A program made the position numbers and the translations under genes. The notes below the pieces were generated by a model. The model did not search any database, was not told where the DNA came from, and saw only the letters and a list, made by a program, of their open reading frames with translations. This document shows, piece after piece, positions 16,390 through 24,206 of a DNA stretch of 50,473 nucleotides. The stretch comes from Candidatus Cybelea septentrionalis (GTDB taxonomy: Bacteria > Vulcanimicrobiota > Vulcanimicrobiia > Vulcanimicrobiales > Vulcanimicrobiaceae). The first letter of the stretch is position 1. Every line of letters begins with the position of its first letter. The stretch lies in the NCBI GenBank assembly GCA_003158175.1, contig PMHJ01000042.1:1-50473 (forward strand), read 5' to 3'.

Positions 16390-16791
16390 TCACTTAATCG
16401 TGATCGCTCCAGGTGTGAGCAGTGCCCCTTCCACGTGCACCAGGCCTTGAACGTAGGCCAGCGTGAGATGCAGCGTGCCGCGCAGGCCGAGCTTTGAAAG
16501 GTCTAGGCTCTCCAACACGCGTGAGACGCGCTCGCCGGCGAGAAAGTGCAGTTCGTTCGTGAAGCGCAGCGAGCGGCCCGGCGCCGAATAGGAGGCGACC
16601 ACGGGGACGATGATCTCTTGAGTGCCCGTGGAGCGCGGCGCGCCCGTAATGCAATAGGAGACCGTCACCGGCGTCCCTTGCACCGTCAGCACCTCGACCG
16701 TGCACTGGGCAGCGTCAGCCCAGCCGGCGGTCGGAGCCGCCAAGGCGATGGAGAGCGCCAACGCTCCGGTCACAGTCAAGCTTTTCATCAT
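16390..16791 (-). CDS. Small secreted protein of unknown function
   Basis: About 133 residues: MMK start, a signal peptide (about residues 1-25, ending GWADA), then a Thr/Val-rich domain. Two cysteines near AQCTVEVL and VSYCITG could pair. No known motif is recognised. The reading frame continues upstream beyond the Met pair, but that stretch overlaps the start region of moaD and would bury the signal peptide, so 16791 (or 16788) is preferred. It is divergent from moaD with a 48-base gap. Confidence 0.6.
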   Translation of the reverse strand: MMKSLTVTGALALSIALAAPTAGWADAAQCTVEVLTVQGTPVTVSYCITGAPRSTGTQEIIVPVVASYSAPGRSLRFTNELHFLAGERVSRVLESLDLSKLGLRGTLHLTLAYVQGLVHVEGALLTPGAITIK

Positions 16792-16839
16792 TCTAAATTC
16801 CGGTACGGGTCGAACGTATTCCCGTCGAAGAGATAAGGT

Positions 16840-17085
16840 ATGCAAATTCGGTTGCTTGCCTTCGCTAGCCTGCGCGAGATCCTTCAAACGCCCGAGCGGA
16901 GCCTGAGCCTGCCTGAGGGCGCCCGCGTCAGCGACGCCCAGGGACTCCTGGAACGCCAGTTTCCGGCGCTTGCGCCGCTTCGCTCCTCCATGCGAATCGC
17001 GCGTAACGGCCGGCTCGTCGATTCAGATAGCGCGCTGACCGACGGCGACGAGATCGCCCTGTTTCCACCGGTGGGCGGTGGATAG
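16840..17085 (+). CDS. moaD: Molybdopterin synthase sulfur-carrier subunit MoaD
   Basis: An 81-residue ubiquitin-fold protein that carries the thiocarboxylate sulfur used to make molybdopterin. It has the typical MoaD length, an N-terminal RLLAFASLREIL strand, and DGDEIALFPPVGGG at the C-terminus, where the terminal Gly-Gly is adenylated by MoeB. The final residues are GGG where many homologues have SGG. The gene overlaps moaE by 8 bases. A MoeB-rhodanese protein is encoded two genes downstream. Confidence 0.93.
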   Translation: MQIRLLAFASLREILQTPERSLSLPEGARVSDAQGLLERQFPALAPLRSSMRIARNGRLVDSDSALTDGDEIALFPPVGGG

Positions 17086-17509
17086 CGAGCGGTTTAGCAT
17101 CGAGCGGGGACCCATCGATCCGCGCCGCTTCGCAAACGTCGCGAAGGCGAACGAGGGCGCGCTCGTGACGTTCTTCGGCATCGTGCGCAACGACGCGCAA
17201 GACGGGCGCGCGGTCGTCGGCCTCTCGTACGAAGCCTACGAGTCGATGGCGTGCAACGAGTTTGAGGCGATCGACGCTCAAGCGCGTCAACGTTTCGGCG
17301 ACGTGCGGCTTTGGATCGCTCACGCGGTTGGCGATCTCGCCGTCGGAGACGTCGCAGTCGCGGTGGCGGCTACAGCCCAGCATCGCGCCGCGGCATTCGA
17401 GGCGTGCCGCTTTGCGATCGATGAACTAAAAGCCCGCGCGCCGATTTGGAAAAAGGAACGGTATGCCGACGGGGAGGCGCAATGGCGAGCGAACGACACC
17501 CGTGGGTAA
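17078..17509 (+). CDS. moaE: Molybdopterin synthase catalytic subunit MoaE
   Basis: A 143-residue catalytic subunit that, with MoaD, converts cyclic pyranopterin monophosphate to molybdopterin. Recognisable parts are the N-terminal GALVTFFGIVRND, the central YEAYESMA and HAVGDLAVGDVAVAVA, and the catalytic lysine region ELKARAPIWKKERY near the C-terminus. The GTG start overlaps moaD by 8 bases, and the stop overlaps the next gene's GTG by 8 bases, so this part of the operon is translationally linked. Confidence 0.94.
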   Translation: MDSERFSIERGPIDPRRFANVAKANEGALVTFFGIVRNDAQDGRAVVGLSYEAYESMACNEFEAIDAQARQRFGDVRLWIAHAVGDLAVGDVAVAVAATAQHRAAAFEACRFAIDELKARAPIWKKERYADGEAQWRANDTRG

Positions 17510-18236
17510 GGTCGAGCTCTTACGCATTGAGGCGCAACGCAATCCCCTTGCCGTCTTAAAGTACGAACCGCGGCGGCCGCGCCGCGTCTGCGTGGTTGCC
17601 GGGCATGGCTACTCTTCGAGCAAACAGAATCTCGATTTTCTCTGCTCGTTCCTCGCAAGCCACGGTTTGGGCGTCTATAGCCTCGATTTTCCCGGACATA
17701 AACTCGGCGCGAGCGGCGGCGAGCTGCGCGGCGTCGACGATTGCATCGAAGCGATGTTCCGCGTCGTCGCGTTTGCGCGCGAACGTTCCGACGACATAAT
17801 CTACACGCTGGGGCACAGCATGGGAGGAATGACGGCGATCTTCACCGCCGCGCTCGACACGAACATCCGCGGCACCGTCGCCATCGCTACCGGCTATGGG
17901 CGCCCCACGTCGCTGGAGGCGTTGCGCAAGGTCGGCGTCACGGACTTTCGCTCGTCGTACGTCGTCGGGGTTACGCTGCCGCAGCTGGTGGCTGGCGTGG
18001 AAGCCCGGTACGACGAGCTTTTGCCTCGCCTTGTCGGCAGGCCGGCGCTCTATATCGCGGCGAGTCGCGATGCGATGGTGAGTCCGCGAAGCGTGCGCGA
18101 GCTCTACGGCCGCGCTCCGGAGCCGAAAACGCTCGCAACGATCGAGAGCGATCACACCTACGCGGCGGAGCACGCGCGCTCGACGGTCTTGGAATGGTTC
18201 GACGAACGGCATCCCGCGCTCGGGCGTTCGGAGTGA
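17502..18236 (+). CDS. Alpha/beta hydrolase
   Basis: A 244-residue serine hydrolase-like protein. The nucleophile elbow is GHSMGG (about residue 107), preceded by an oxyanion segment VVAGHGYSSSK. The acid is likely the Asp in AASRDAMVSP and the base the His in ESDHTYA. No signal peptide is seen, so it is probably cytosolic. The GTG start overlaps moaE by 8 bases and its TGA overlaps the moeB GTG, so it lies inside the molybdenum-cofactor run. Hydrolases of this type are not a standard part of that pathway; the substrate is unknown. Confidence 0.85.
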   Translation: MGKVELLRIEAQRNPLAVLKYEPRRPRRVCVVAGHGYSSSKQNLDFLCSFLASHGLGVYSLDFPGHKLGASGGELRGVDDCIEAMFRVVAFARERSDDIIYTLGHSMGGMTAIFTAALDTNIRGTVAIATGYGRPTSLEALRKVGVTDFRSSYVVGVTLPQLVAGVEARYDELLPRLVGRPALYIAASRDAMVSPRSVRELYGRAPEPKTLATIESDHTYAAEHARSTVLEWFDERHPALGRSE

Positions 18237-19339
18237 ACGGCGAGCAGCGGCGACGCTACAGTCGCCATCTGCTGATTCCCGAAGTGGGATTACGCGGTCA
18301 AGAACGGCTCACGGCGGCGCGAGTGCTCGTTGTGGGCGCCGGAGGGCTGGGTTCGCCGGCGCTGCAGTATTTGGCCGCCGCCGGCGTTGGACGCATCGGT
18401 ATCGTCGACGACGACACCGTTGACGAGACGAACCTGCAGCGGCAGACCATCTTTACTACGGCCGACGTCGGCTGCAACAAGGCCGTCGCGGCGGCAGCGA
18501 GGTTGCACGCGCTCAATCCCCACGTTGGCGTCGACGCGCTCCCGTTTGGGCTCGACGAGGAGAATGCGCGGCAGCTGGTGCGCGAGTATGACGTAGTGCT
18601 CGATTGCACGGATCGCTTCCCATCGCGCTATCTGATCAACGACGCATGTTACTTGGAGAAAAAGGTCGACGTCTACGCTTCGATCTTTCGCTTCGATGGA
18701 CAGCTCAGCGTGCTCTGTGCGCGCGAGGGTCCGTGCTATCGGTGTCTCTATCCTCAAGCGCCGCCGCCGGAGCTGACGCCGACGTGCGCCGACGGCGGCG
18801 TCCTCGGTGCGCTCGCCGGACTCGTCGGAGCATGGCAGGCTGGGGAGGCGCTCAAAGTCGTTCTCGATATTGGAGAGCCGCTGATCGGGCGGCTGCTGCT
18901 CGTCGACAGCCTGCAAGCGCGCGTTCGTGAGCTGCGCTTCGACCGCGATGAGGAGTGCGAGCTGTGCGGCGCACGCCCGGCGATTACCGGCATCGAAAAG
19001 AGCGCATACGAAACGCACGGGGTCGCAAGCGGCGTCGCCGAGATCGAGGCGGATAGGCTCGACGAAGCGCTGCGCGATGCGACGCTGCTCGACGTTCGCG
19101 AACCGCACGAGGCCGTGCTCGGCTCGATTGCAGGCGCGGTGCGGATTCCCGCATCCCAGCTCGAGGAGCGGATGTTCGAACTCGATAGTGCCGTGCGGTA
19201 CGTCGTCGCCTGTCGAGTCGGCGTAAAGTCGCTCTGGGCCGTACGCCGTTTGCGGGAAGCGGGATTCGAGCGTTTGATGCACTTGCGCGGAGGCTTACTC
19301 GCGTACGCGGTGCGCCAAGAAGACTTCGAGGTTTTTTAG
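18233..19339 (+). CDS. moeB: MoeB/ThiF-type adenylyltransferase with C-terminal rhodanese domain
   Basis: A 368-residue two-domain protein. Residues about 5-250 are the E1-like adenylyltransferase: ATP loop GAGGLG at 35-40, DETNLQRQ near 66, and TCADGGVLGALAG near 184 (the conserved Cys). The zinc pairs are CYRC and CELC. Residues about 265-365 are a rhodanese domain with LLDVREPHEA and the active Cys327 in VACRVGVKS. It activates the MoaD C-terminus and can supply its sulfur, as in the MoeBR/MOCS3 type. Its GTG start overlaps the preceding hydrolase stop as GTGA; the longer open frame upstream is only read-through of that gene. Confidence 0.92.
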   Translation: MNGEQRRRYSRHLLIPEVGLRGQERLTAARVLVVGAGGLGSPALQYLAAAGVGRIGIVDDDTVDETNLQRQTIFTTADVGCNKAVAAAARLHALNPHVGVDALPFGLDEENARQLVREYDVVLDCTDRFPSRYLINDACYLEKKVDVYASIFRFDGQLSVLCAREGPCYRCLYPQAPPPELTPTCADGGVLGALAGLVGAWQAGEALKVVLDIGEPLIGRLLLVDSLQARVRELRFDRDEECELCGARPAITGIEKSAYETHGVASGVAEIEADRLDEALRDATLLDVREPHEAVLGSIAGAVRIPASQLEERMFELDSAVRYVVACRVGVKSLWAVRRLREAGFERLMHLRGGLLAYAVRQEDFEVF

Positions 19340-19359
19340 GTAAGTTTTCCTAAGATTTT

Positions 19360-20208
19360 ATGAAGCATAAACCATTTGGAGCGACCGGAGTGGATCTTCC
19401 GGTGATCGGGCAGGGCACGTGGAATATGCCGGAGAGCGGCTCCGCGCGCAGAGAGGCGCAGCGCGCGATCCAGCGTGGGATCGAGTTGGGAATGACGCAC
19501 GTCGATACGGCGGAGATGTATGGCGCCGGCGCCGTCGAGCAGTTTATTGGAGAAGCTATCCGGGGCATTCCGCGCGAGAAGCTCTTTATCGCGACGAAGG
19601 TACTGCCCAGCAATGCGAGTTACCAGGGAACGTTGGACGCGGCGCAGCGCAGCCTGGAGCGTCTGCGCTGCGATTATTTGGACCTTTATCTGCTCCACTG
19701 GCCCGGGTCGTATCCGCTCGAAGAGACGATGCAAGCTCTCGAAGCATTAGTCGAACGGGGAACGACACGCTTCGTCGGCGTCAGCAACTTCGAGACCGAT
19801 TCGATGCTCGAGGCGGCCTCGTACCTGCGCGCAGTTCCGCTAGCCTGCAATCAGCTGCTCTATCATCTGGGCGAACGAGGTATCGAGCACGAGCTGATTC
19901 CGGCAGCGCGCCAACGCGGAATCGCGATCGTGGCGTACACACCCTTTGGCCGCGGAGGCTTCTTGCGTACCGCAAAGGGGCGCGGTGTGCTGGAAAGCGT
20001 CGCGCGCAAGCACGACGCGACGCCCCGGCAGGTCGCCCTGGCATTTCTCACGCGAGAGCAGAACGTGTTTGCAATTCCAAAAGCCGCACAGGTGAGCCAC
20101 GTGCGAGAGAACGCCGCGGCGGGATCGCTGACACTTGACGCCGGCGACATCGTTGCGATCGACGAAGCATTCCCGCGAGGAAGAGCGCGACCGTTGGCGA
20201 CGTTGTGA
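19360..20208 (+). CDS. Aldo/keto reductase
   Basis: A 282-residue NAD(P)H-dependent oxidoreductase with a TIM barrel. The catalytic tetrad is complete: Asp49 and Tyr54 in HVDTAEMYG, Lys80 in ATKVLP, His113 in LLHWPG. The cofactor-binding C-terminal part includes AIPKAAQVSHVREN. The best match by look is the 2,5-diketo-gluconate reductase-like group; the substrate is not determinable. It follows moeB by 20 bases, and its TGA overlaps the queG GTG, so it is likely co-transcribed with both neighbours. Confidence 0.9.
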   Translation: MKHKPFGATGVDLPVIGQGTWNMPESGSARREAQRAIQRGIELGMTHVDTAEMYGAGAVEQFIGEAIRGIPREKLFIATKVLPSNASYQGTLDAAQRSLERLRCDYLDLYLLHWPGSYPLEETMQALEALVERGTTRFVGVSNFETDSMLEAASYLRAVPLACNQLLYHLGERGIEHELIPAARQRGIAIVAYTPFGRGGFLRTAKGRGVLESVARKHDATPRQVALAFLTREQNVFAIPKAAQVSHVRENAAAGSLTLDAGDIVAIDEAFPRGRARPLATL

Positions 20209-21350
20209 GCGAAGCGATAAAGGAGCTGGCAGTCCGCACGGCACTCGCAATGGGCGCCGGCGCGGTTCGCGTCACGAGCGCGCGTGCGGATGAAGAATCT
20301 CGCCGCCGAATGCAAGCGGCCTTCGCCCGCCGGGACTTTCTTTGTTGGAGCTATGACGACGAGTACGCGCGGCGCGCGACCGATCCCGGCGAGTTGTGTG
20401 TGGGCGCGCGCAGCGTTCTCTGCATCGCGCTTCCGTATGCGACTCCTGCCCAGCGCGCCGGACCGTTGCACGGCCGCGTGTCGAACTACGCCTGGTCGGC
20501 CGACTACCATCGGCGATTGCGTACGCTGCTCGATGCGGTCGCGCACGCGATCGATGACGCCGCTGGTAAGCGAGTGACGACGGTTGCCTGCGACACGCGA
20601 CCGTTGGCCGAACGGGCGCTGGCGGCGCGTGCCGGCCTGGGATGGATCGGCAAGCACACCAACCTGATTTCACCCGGATTGGGCTCGTTCGTCTTTCTGG
20701 GCGAAGTCGTCACGACGCTGGAACTGCCGCCCGACGAATCGATTGTCAAGAGCTGCGGCAGTTGCGCGCGCTGCGTCGAGGCCTGTCCGACGCGTGCGCT
20801 GCGCGGCGATTATTCAATCGACGCGAACCGCTGCATCTCCGATTTAACCCAGCGCACCGACGCGATTCCGGCGGCGATGCGACCGCTGATCGGCGACTGG
20901 GTCTGGGGCTGCGATATCTGCCAGCTCGTGTGCCCCCCGACCCGCGATGCCGGCCCCCAAGGCGGCGCCGCCTGGGCGCCGGTCGATCAGGAAGCCGGCC
21001 GCCCGGGACTGGTCGAACTGCTGCGGCTGCGCAGCAGCGCGTTCAAGAAGCGCTTTCGGCCGACGGCAATGGGCTGGCGGGGCGCCGCAGTCTTGCGGCG
21101 CAACGCTGCCGTAGCGCTTGGGAATGCCCTCGACCGGTCGACGGTCGGGCCCTTGGTCGAGAGCTTGTGCGGCGACCCGCACCCGATGGTGCGCGGACAT
21201 GCGGCCTGGGCGCTGGGGCGAATCGGCTCGCCCGCGGCGCTGGGGGCATTGCGCGGACAGTCGAACGTGGAACGAAGCCAGGAGGTCCGCGCCGAGATTT
21301 CAATGGCGCTTCAACCCTTCGAACGCTCCCCCTCGGGTATGCTCGACTAG
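20205..21350 (+). CDS. queG: Epoxyqueuosine reductase QueG
   Basis: A 381-residue cobalamin- and iron-sulfur-dependent enzyme that makes the last step to queuosine in tRNA. The N-terminal DUF1730/cobalamin region ends at ALAARAGLGWIGKH. Two ferredoxin-like clusters follow: CGSCARCVEACP near residue 184 and CDICQLVCP near 240. The C-terminal HEAT-type tail (VRGHAAWALGRIGSPAALGAL) is typical of the long form. The GTG start overlaps the aldo/keto reductase stop. A cobalamin adenosyltransferase gene is present at 43390-43989, consistent with cobalamin use, but is not linked to this gene. Confidence 0.94.
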   Translation: MSEAIKELAVRTALAMGAGAVRVTSARADEESRRRMQAAFARRDFLCWSYDDEYARRATDPGELCVGARSVLCIALPYATPAQRAGPLHGRVSNYAWSADYHRRLRTLLDAVAHAIDDAAGKRVTTVACDTRPLAERALAARAGLGWIGKHTNLISPGLGSFVFLGEVVTTLELPPDESIVKSCGSCARCVEACPTRALRGDYSIDANRCISDLTQRTDAIPAAMRPLIGDWVWGCDICQLVCPPTRDAGPQGGAAWAPVDQEAGRPGLVELLRLRSSAFKKRFRPTAMGWRGAAVLRRNAAVALGNALDRSTVGPLVESLCGDPHPMVRGHAAWALGRIGSPAALGALRGQSNVERSQEVRAEISMALQPFERSPSGMLD

Positions 21351-21986
21351 ATGAACCGCTTCACCACTCCGATCTCGTGCCTCATGGCCGCCATCCTGTG
21401 CGCCGCGGCGCCGGGTCCGGGCGCCTCCCCGGGAGGTTTGCTCGACCGGATGGCCTCGATCAACCCAAACCTTCGCGCGTTCACGGCGACGCTGCACGCT
21501 CACGTGGCCATGAAGTCGTTTCCGTTTCTCTCGGCAGACCTGGCCGGCACGTATTACTATAAGCAACCGGATAAGTACAAGGTCATTTTCACGAGCGGCG
21601 TTCCCGTTGTCGCACAGCAGTTCGACAAGCTCTACGCGCATATCGAGCCTCCTTCGAGATGGCACGATCTCTATACGGTTACCGTTGCCTCCGACGACGG
21701 CACAACGACCAAGTTCCGGCTCGTACCGCGTAAGCGCGGCAACGTCGAGCATATCGACGCAACGGCGGACGATCGCACGGCAACGGTCGCAACGCTGCGG
21801 TGGAACTACTACAACGGCGGCTACGCGGAGATGACCAATCACTACGGCCAACAGGGCGGCAACGTCGTGGTTGTGTCGCAAACCGGGCACGTCGCCGAGC
21901 CGGGCTACGTCGCCGACATCAGCTCGACGATCGATGGCTATAAGCTCAATCCGGCCCTATCGGACGATATCTTTGCAGGAGACTAG
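21351..21986 (+). CDS. LolA-like periplasmic lipoprotein-carrier protein
   Basis: A 211-residue secreted protein. A signal peptide (about residues 1-25, ending GPGAS) is followed by a beta-rich domain with LLDRMASINPNLRAFTATL and GTYYYKQPDKYKVIF, the pattern of LolA/LolB or DUF-type lipoprotein-sorting folds. Such a protein would shuttle or bind lipidated cargo between membranes, which implies an outer membrane. Sequence similarity by eye is modest, so the specific LolA role is unproven. Its ATG follows the queG stop with no gap. The last bases of its gene carry the ribosome site for moaA. Confidence 0.72.
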   Translation: MNRFTTPISCLMAAILCAAAPGPGASPGGLLDRMASINPNLRAFTATLHAHVAMKSFPFLSADLAGTYYYKQPDKYKVIFTSGVPVVAQQFDKLYAHIEPPSRWHDLYTVTVASDDGTTTKFRLVPRKRGNVEHIDATADDRTATVATLRWNYYNGGYAEMTNHYGQQGGNVVVVSQTGHVAEPGYVADISSTIDGYKLNPALSDDIFAGD

Positions 21987-21990
21987 GAGG
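21985..21990 (+). promoter_or_regulatory. Shine-Dalgarno AGGAGG that decides the moaA start
   Basis: AGGAGG overlaps the last two bases of the preceding stop codon. The codon at ideal spacing (6 bases) in the moaA frame is CTG at 21997. No ATG, GTG or TTG lies in frame between this site and the conserved MoaA N-terminus. Confidence 0.7.
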
Positions 21991-21996
21991 ATCTCG

Positions 21997-22977
21997 CTGG
22001 TTGACGGATTCAGCCGGCCGATCACGTATTTGCGCGTATCGGTCACGGATAAATGCAACCTGCGCTGCGTCTATTGCATGCCGGAGTCGGGGCTGCCGTG
22101 GCTTCGCCGCGACGAGATTCTGAGCTATGAGGAGATCGCCGAGATCGTGCGCGCCGCCGCGAGCATCGGCGTTCGAAACACTCGCTTGACCGGCGGAGAG
22201 CCGCTGCTCCGCCCCGATCTGAGCCGGCTGGTTGCGGCGCTGGCGGAGATTCCCGGCATCGAGGACATCGCGCTCTCTACCAACGGACTGCTCTTGCAAG
22301 AACAGATCGCCGGGCTGGCGGCAGCGGGTTTGCGCCGCATCAATCTTTCCCTCGATACGTTGCGCGCGGATCGCTTCGAAACCATCGCGCGCCGGCCCGG
22401 CTTGGATCTCGTGCTGCGCGGTCTCGATGCGGCAATCGATGCCGGGCTGGCGCCGATTAAATTGAACTGCGTGATCATGCGCGGGCAGAACGACGACGAG
22501 CTGATCGAGTTCGCGATGCTGACGAAGAGTCGGCCAATTTACGTGCGCTTCATTGAAGTGATGCCGGTGCGCGAGAATGTCGAGCTGCAGCGCGATACCT
22601 ACGTTTCGTCTGAGGAGATCTTGGCGCGCATCTCGGTCAACGGCGAGATGCAAGCGGTGCCCGGCCCGCAAGGCAACGGTCCGGCGCGATATTTTGCCTT
22701 TCCCGGCGCCATGGGTGCGGTCGGCGTGATTAGCCCGCTCTCTCACGACTATTGCGATCGCTGCAACCGCGTGCGCCTAACGGCCGACGGCCGCCTGCGA
22801 CTCTGTCTTTTCGGCGACCACGCGCTCGATCTGCGAACCCCTTTGCGGGCCGGTGCAAGCACCCAGGAGCTTGCGGATCTTTTGCGTTCGTCCATGCTGA
22901 TCAAGCCGGCGCGCCATCACCTTCGCCTCGGCGAGACCGCCTCGCGCATGCGGGCCTTCTCCGAAATCGGAGGCTGA
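21997..22977 (+). CDS. moaA: GTP 3',8-cyclase MoaA, likely CTG start
   Basis: A radical-SAM enzyme that converts GTP to the cyclic precursor of molybdopterin. With CTG 21997 as start it has 326 residues. The radical-SAM cluster is CxxxCxxC at Cys20, Cys24 and Cys27. The second C-terminal cluster is Cys253, Cys256 and Cys270 (C-x2-C-x13-C), and the enzyme ends in the characteristic Gly-Gly. The N-terminus VDGFSRPITYLRVSVTDKC matches where the family begins. TTG 21973 and ATG 21934 are the only ordinary in-frame starts and would overlap the LolA-like gene by 14 and 53 bases without a ribosome site. moaC, mogA/moaB and moeA are not in the window. Confidence 0.93.
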   Translation: MVDGFSRPITYLRVSVTDKCNLRCVYCMPESGLPWLRRDEILSYEEIAEIVRAAASIGVRNTRLTGGEPLLRPDLSRLVAALAEIPGIEDIALSTNGLLLQEQIAGLAAAGLRRINLSLDTLRADRFETIARRPGLDLVLRGLDAAIDAGLAPIKLNCVIMRGQNDDELIEFAMLTKSRPIYVRFIEVMPVRENVELQRDTYVSSEEILARISVNGEMQAVPGPQGNGPARYFAFPGAMGAVGVISPLSHDYCDRCNRVRLTADGRLRLCLFGDHALDLRTPLRAGASTQELADLLRSSMLIKPARHHLRLGETASRMRAFSEIGG

Positions 22978-23049
22978 GGTTCCGAATCCCGTCACAAGCG
23001 GCGTGCTCCCGCCGTTGTTCGAGGTACAGGAGGTCTTGCGAACTCCGGA

Positions 23050-23586
23050 ATGAGAAGCGGTCTAGAAACGTGTGTTGCGATGGATCGAACCGCGATCGCG
23101 CAAAGGCGAACGGAAGAGTTAGTGATCGAGCACCAAACGAAGCTCGCGCGCTATCTCCGCCGTATGGTTGGCGACGCAGAGGTTGCGCTCGATCTGACGC
23201 AAGACGTCTTTCTTTCCGCATATCGCACGTTACAGGCAGATCCGGCACGGGAGCTGCGGGCCGGCTGGCTCTATCGCGCCGCAACCAACGCCGCGATCTC
23301 GTTCATGCGCCGCCGGAAGATTCTGCACGTGCTGCCTCTCGATCGTGATCTGGATCGCAGCGCCTGGCGAGTCGACGAGCACGGGGCGCAGTCCGTCGAT
23401 TTGCAGGCGGCGCTAGCGCGCCTGCCGGCGGAACAGACGGCAGCCCTTCTCATGACGAGTTACGCCGGGTACTCCTCGTCGGAAGCCGCGCAGATTCTCG
23501 GCACCACCGCCGATGCCGTTCGGCAACGAGTCTGCCGCGCGATGAAAACCTTACGACACGTGATGAATGAGGATTCGCTCACATGA
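23050..23586 (+). CDS. ECF-type RNA polymerase sigma factor
   Basis: A 178-residue extracytoplasmic-function sigma factor. Region 2 is seen in LARYLRRMVGDAEVALDLTQDVFLSAYR with following AGWLYRAATNAAISFMRRR. Region 4 is a helix-turn-helix (SEAAQILGTTADAVRQRVCRAMKTL) after a DLQAALARLPAEQTAALLM block. ATG 23050 is used; ATG 23080 is an alternative with a shorter N-terminus. A strong AGGAGGT lies about 15 bases upstream of 23050, too far for a standard site. Its TGA overlaps the next gene as ATGA; that gene is a zinc-binding anti-sigma factor, which is the usual partner. Confidence 0.9.
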   Translation: MRSGLETCVAMDRTAIAQRRTEELVIEHQTKLARYLRRMVGDAEVALDLTQDVFLSAYRTLQADPARELRAGWLYRAATNAAISFMRRRKILHVLPLDRDLDRSAWRVDEHGAQSVDLQAALARLPAEQTAALLMTSYAGYSSSEAAQILGTTADAVRQRVCRAMKTLRHVMNEDSLT

Positions 23587-24155
23587 ACGCTGTTTCAAAC
23601 TGCACTGCGGCCGAGATACTAGCCGGCGCCATCGCTCTCGGAGAGGCCGGCGACGAACAACGCCATGCCTATAGGGAGCACCTTTCCACGTGCCGGCGCT
23701 GCCTTTCGACAATCGGCGGCGAGCGCGAGATCGAGCGAGTCATCAACGTTGTAGCGCAGGCTCGCGATCAAGAGCAGTGGCAGCCCGACGTGCGACGGGC
23801 GTTGGCTCGCGTCCCGGCTCGACGCCATGGCTGGAGATGGGGCGCCGGCCTCGCAGTCGCGGCAGCGCTCGCGGTCGCGATCCTTGCGACGCAGCGGCAC
23901 GCTCCCGTCGCCGTACGCAGCGTGGCAATGCCGGACGTGGCAGCCGTCGCGGCCCTCGGCACCCAGACGATGCCGCAGCGCGAGCATCGCGCGGAATCGC
24001 TGGCATTCACCAGCGCGCAGGCCGCTCGTGCCACGATAACATTCGAAGTGAGGCTGGACGAACGGGGCAAGCCCATGCGATGCACGATCGTCAAACACGC
24101 CGGCCGGGCATCGCTCGATGCGGCCCTCTGCGACGCGGTGATGCGAGCGCGCTAA
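23583..24155 (+). CDS. Zinc-finger anti-sigma factor with TonB-like C-terminus
   Basis: A 190-residue regulator, ATGA-coupled to the sigma gene. The ZAS zinc motif H-x3-C-x2-C (HLSTCRRC) lies near residues 34-41 in the cytosolic anti-sigma domain. One membrane segment follows (about 89-107, GLAVAAALAVAILA). The outside part ends with FEVRLDERGKPMRCTIVKHAGRASLDAALCDAVMRAR-like sequence, resembling the beta-strand/helix core of the TonB C-terminal domain, but stopping early compared with full TonB. The normal anti-sigma layout is a zinc domain plus sensor; here the sensor would be TonB-like. That domain call is by eye and moderate. Confidence 0.8.
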   Translation: MNAVSNCTAAEILAGAIALGEAGDEQRHAYREHLSTCRRCLSTIGGEREIERVINVVAQARDQEQWQPDVRRALARVPARRHGWRWGAGLAVAAALAVAILATQRHAPVAVRSVAMPDVAAVAALGTQTMPQREHRAESLAFTSAQAARATITFEVRLDERGKPMRCTIVKHAGRASLDAALCDAVMRAR

Positions 24156-24206
24156 CCGCCCGGCACCGTCCCGGGGGAAGCTTACGGCCCGACCGAACTC
24201 GGCCTT

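Noticed and set aside
17741-18232. Upstream extension of the moeB frame
   Set aside because: It reads out of frame through the hydrolase gene; the GTGA overlap at 18233 and family start fit better.
23028-23049. AGGAGGT upstream of the ECF sigma gene as its ribosome site
   Set aside because: It is about 15 bases from ATG 23050, and the nearer TTG at 23036 leads to an immediate stop.
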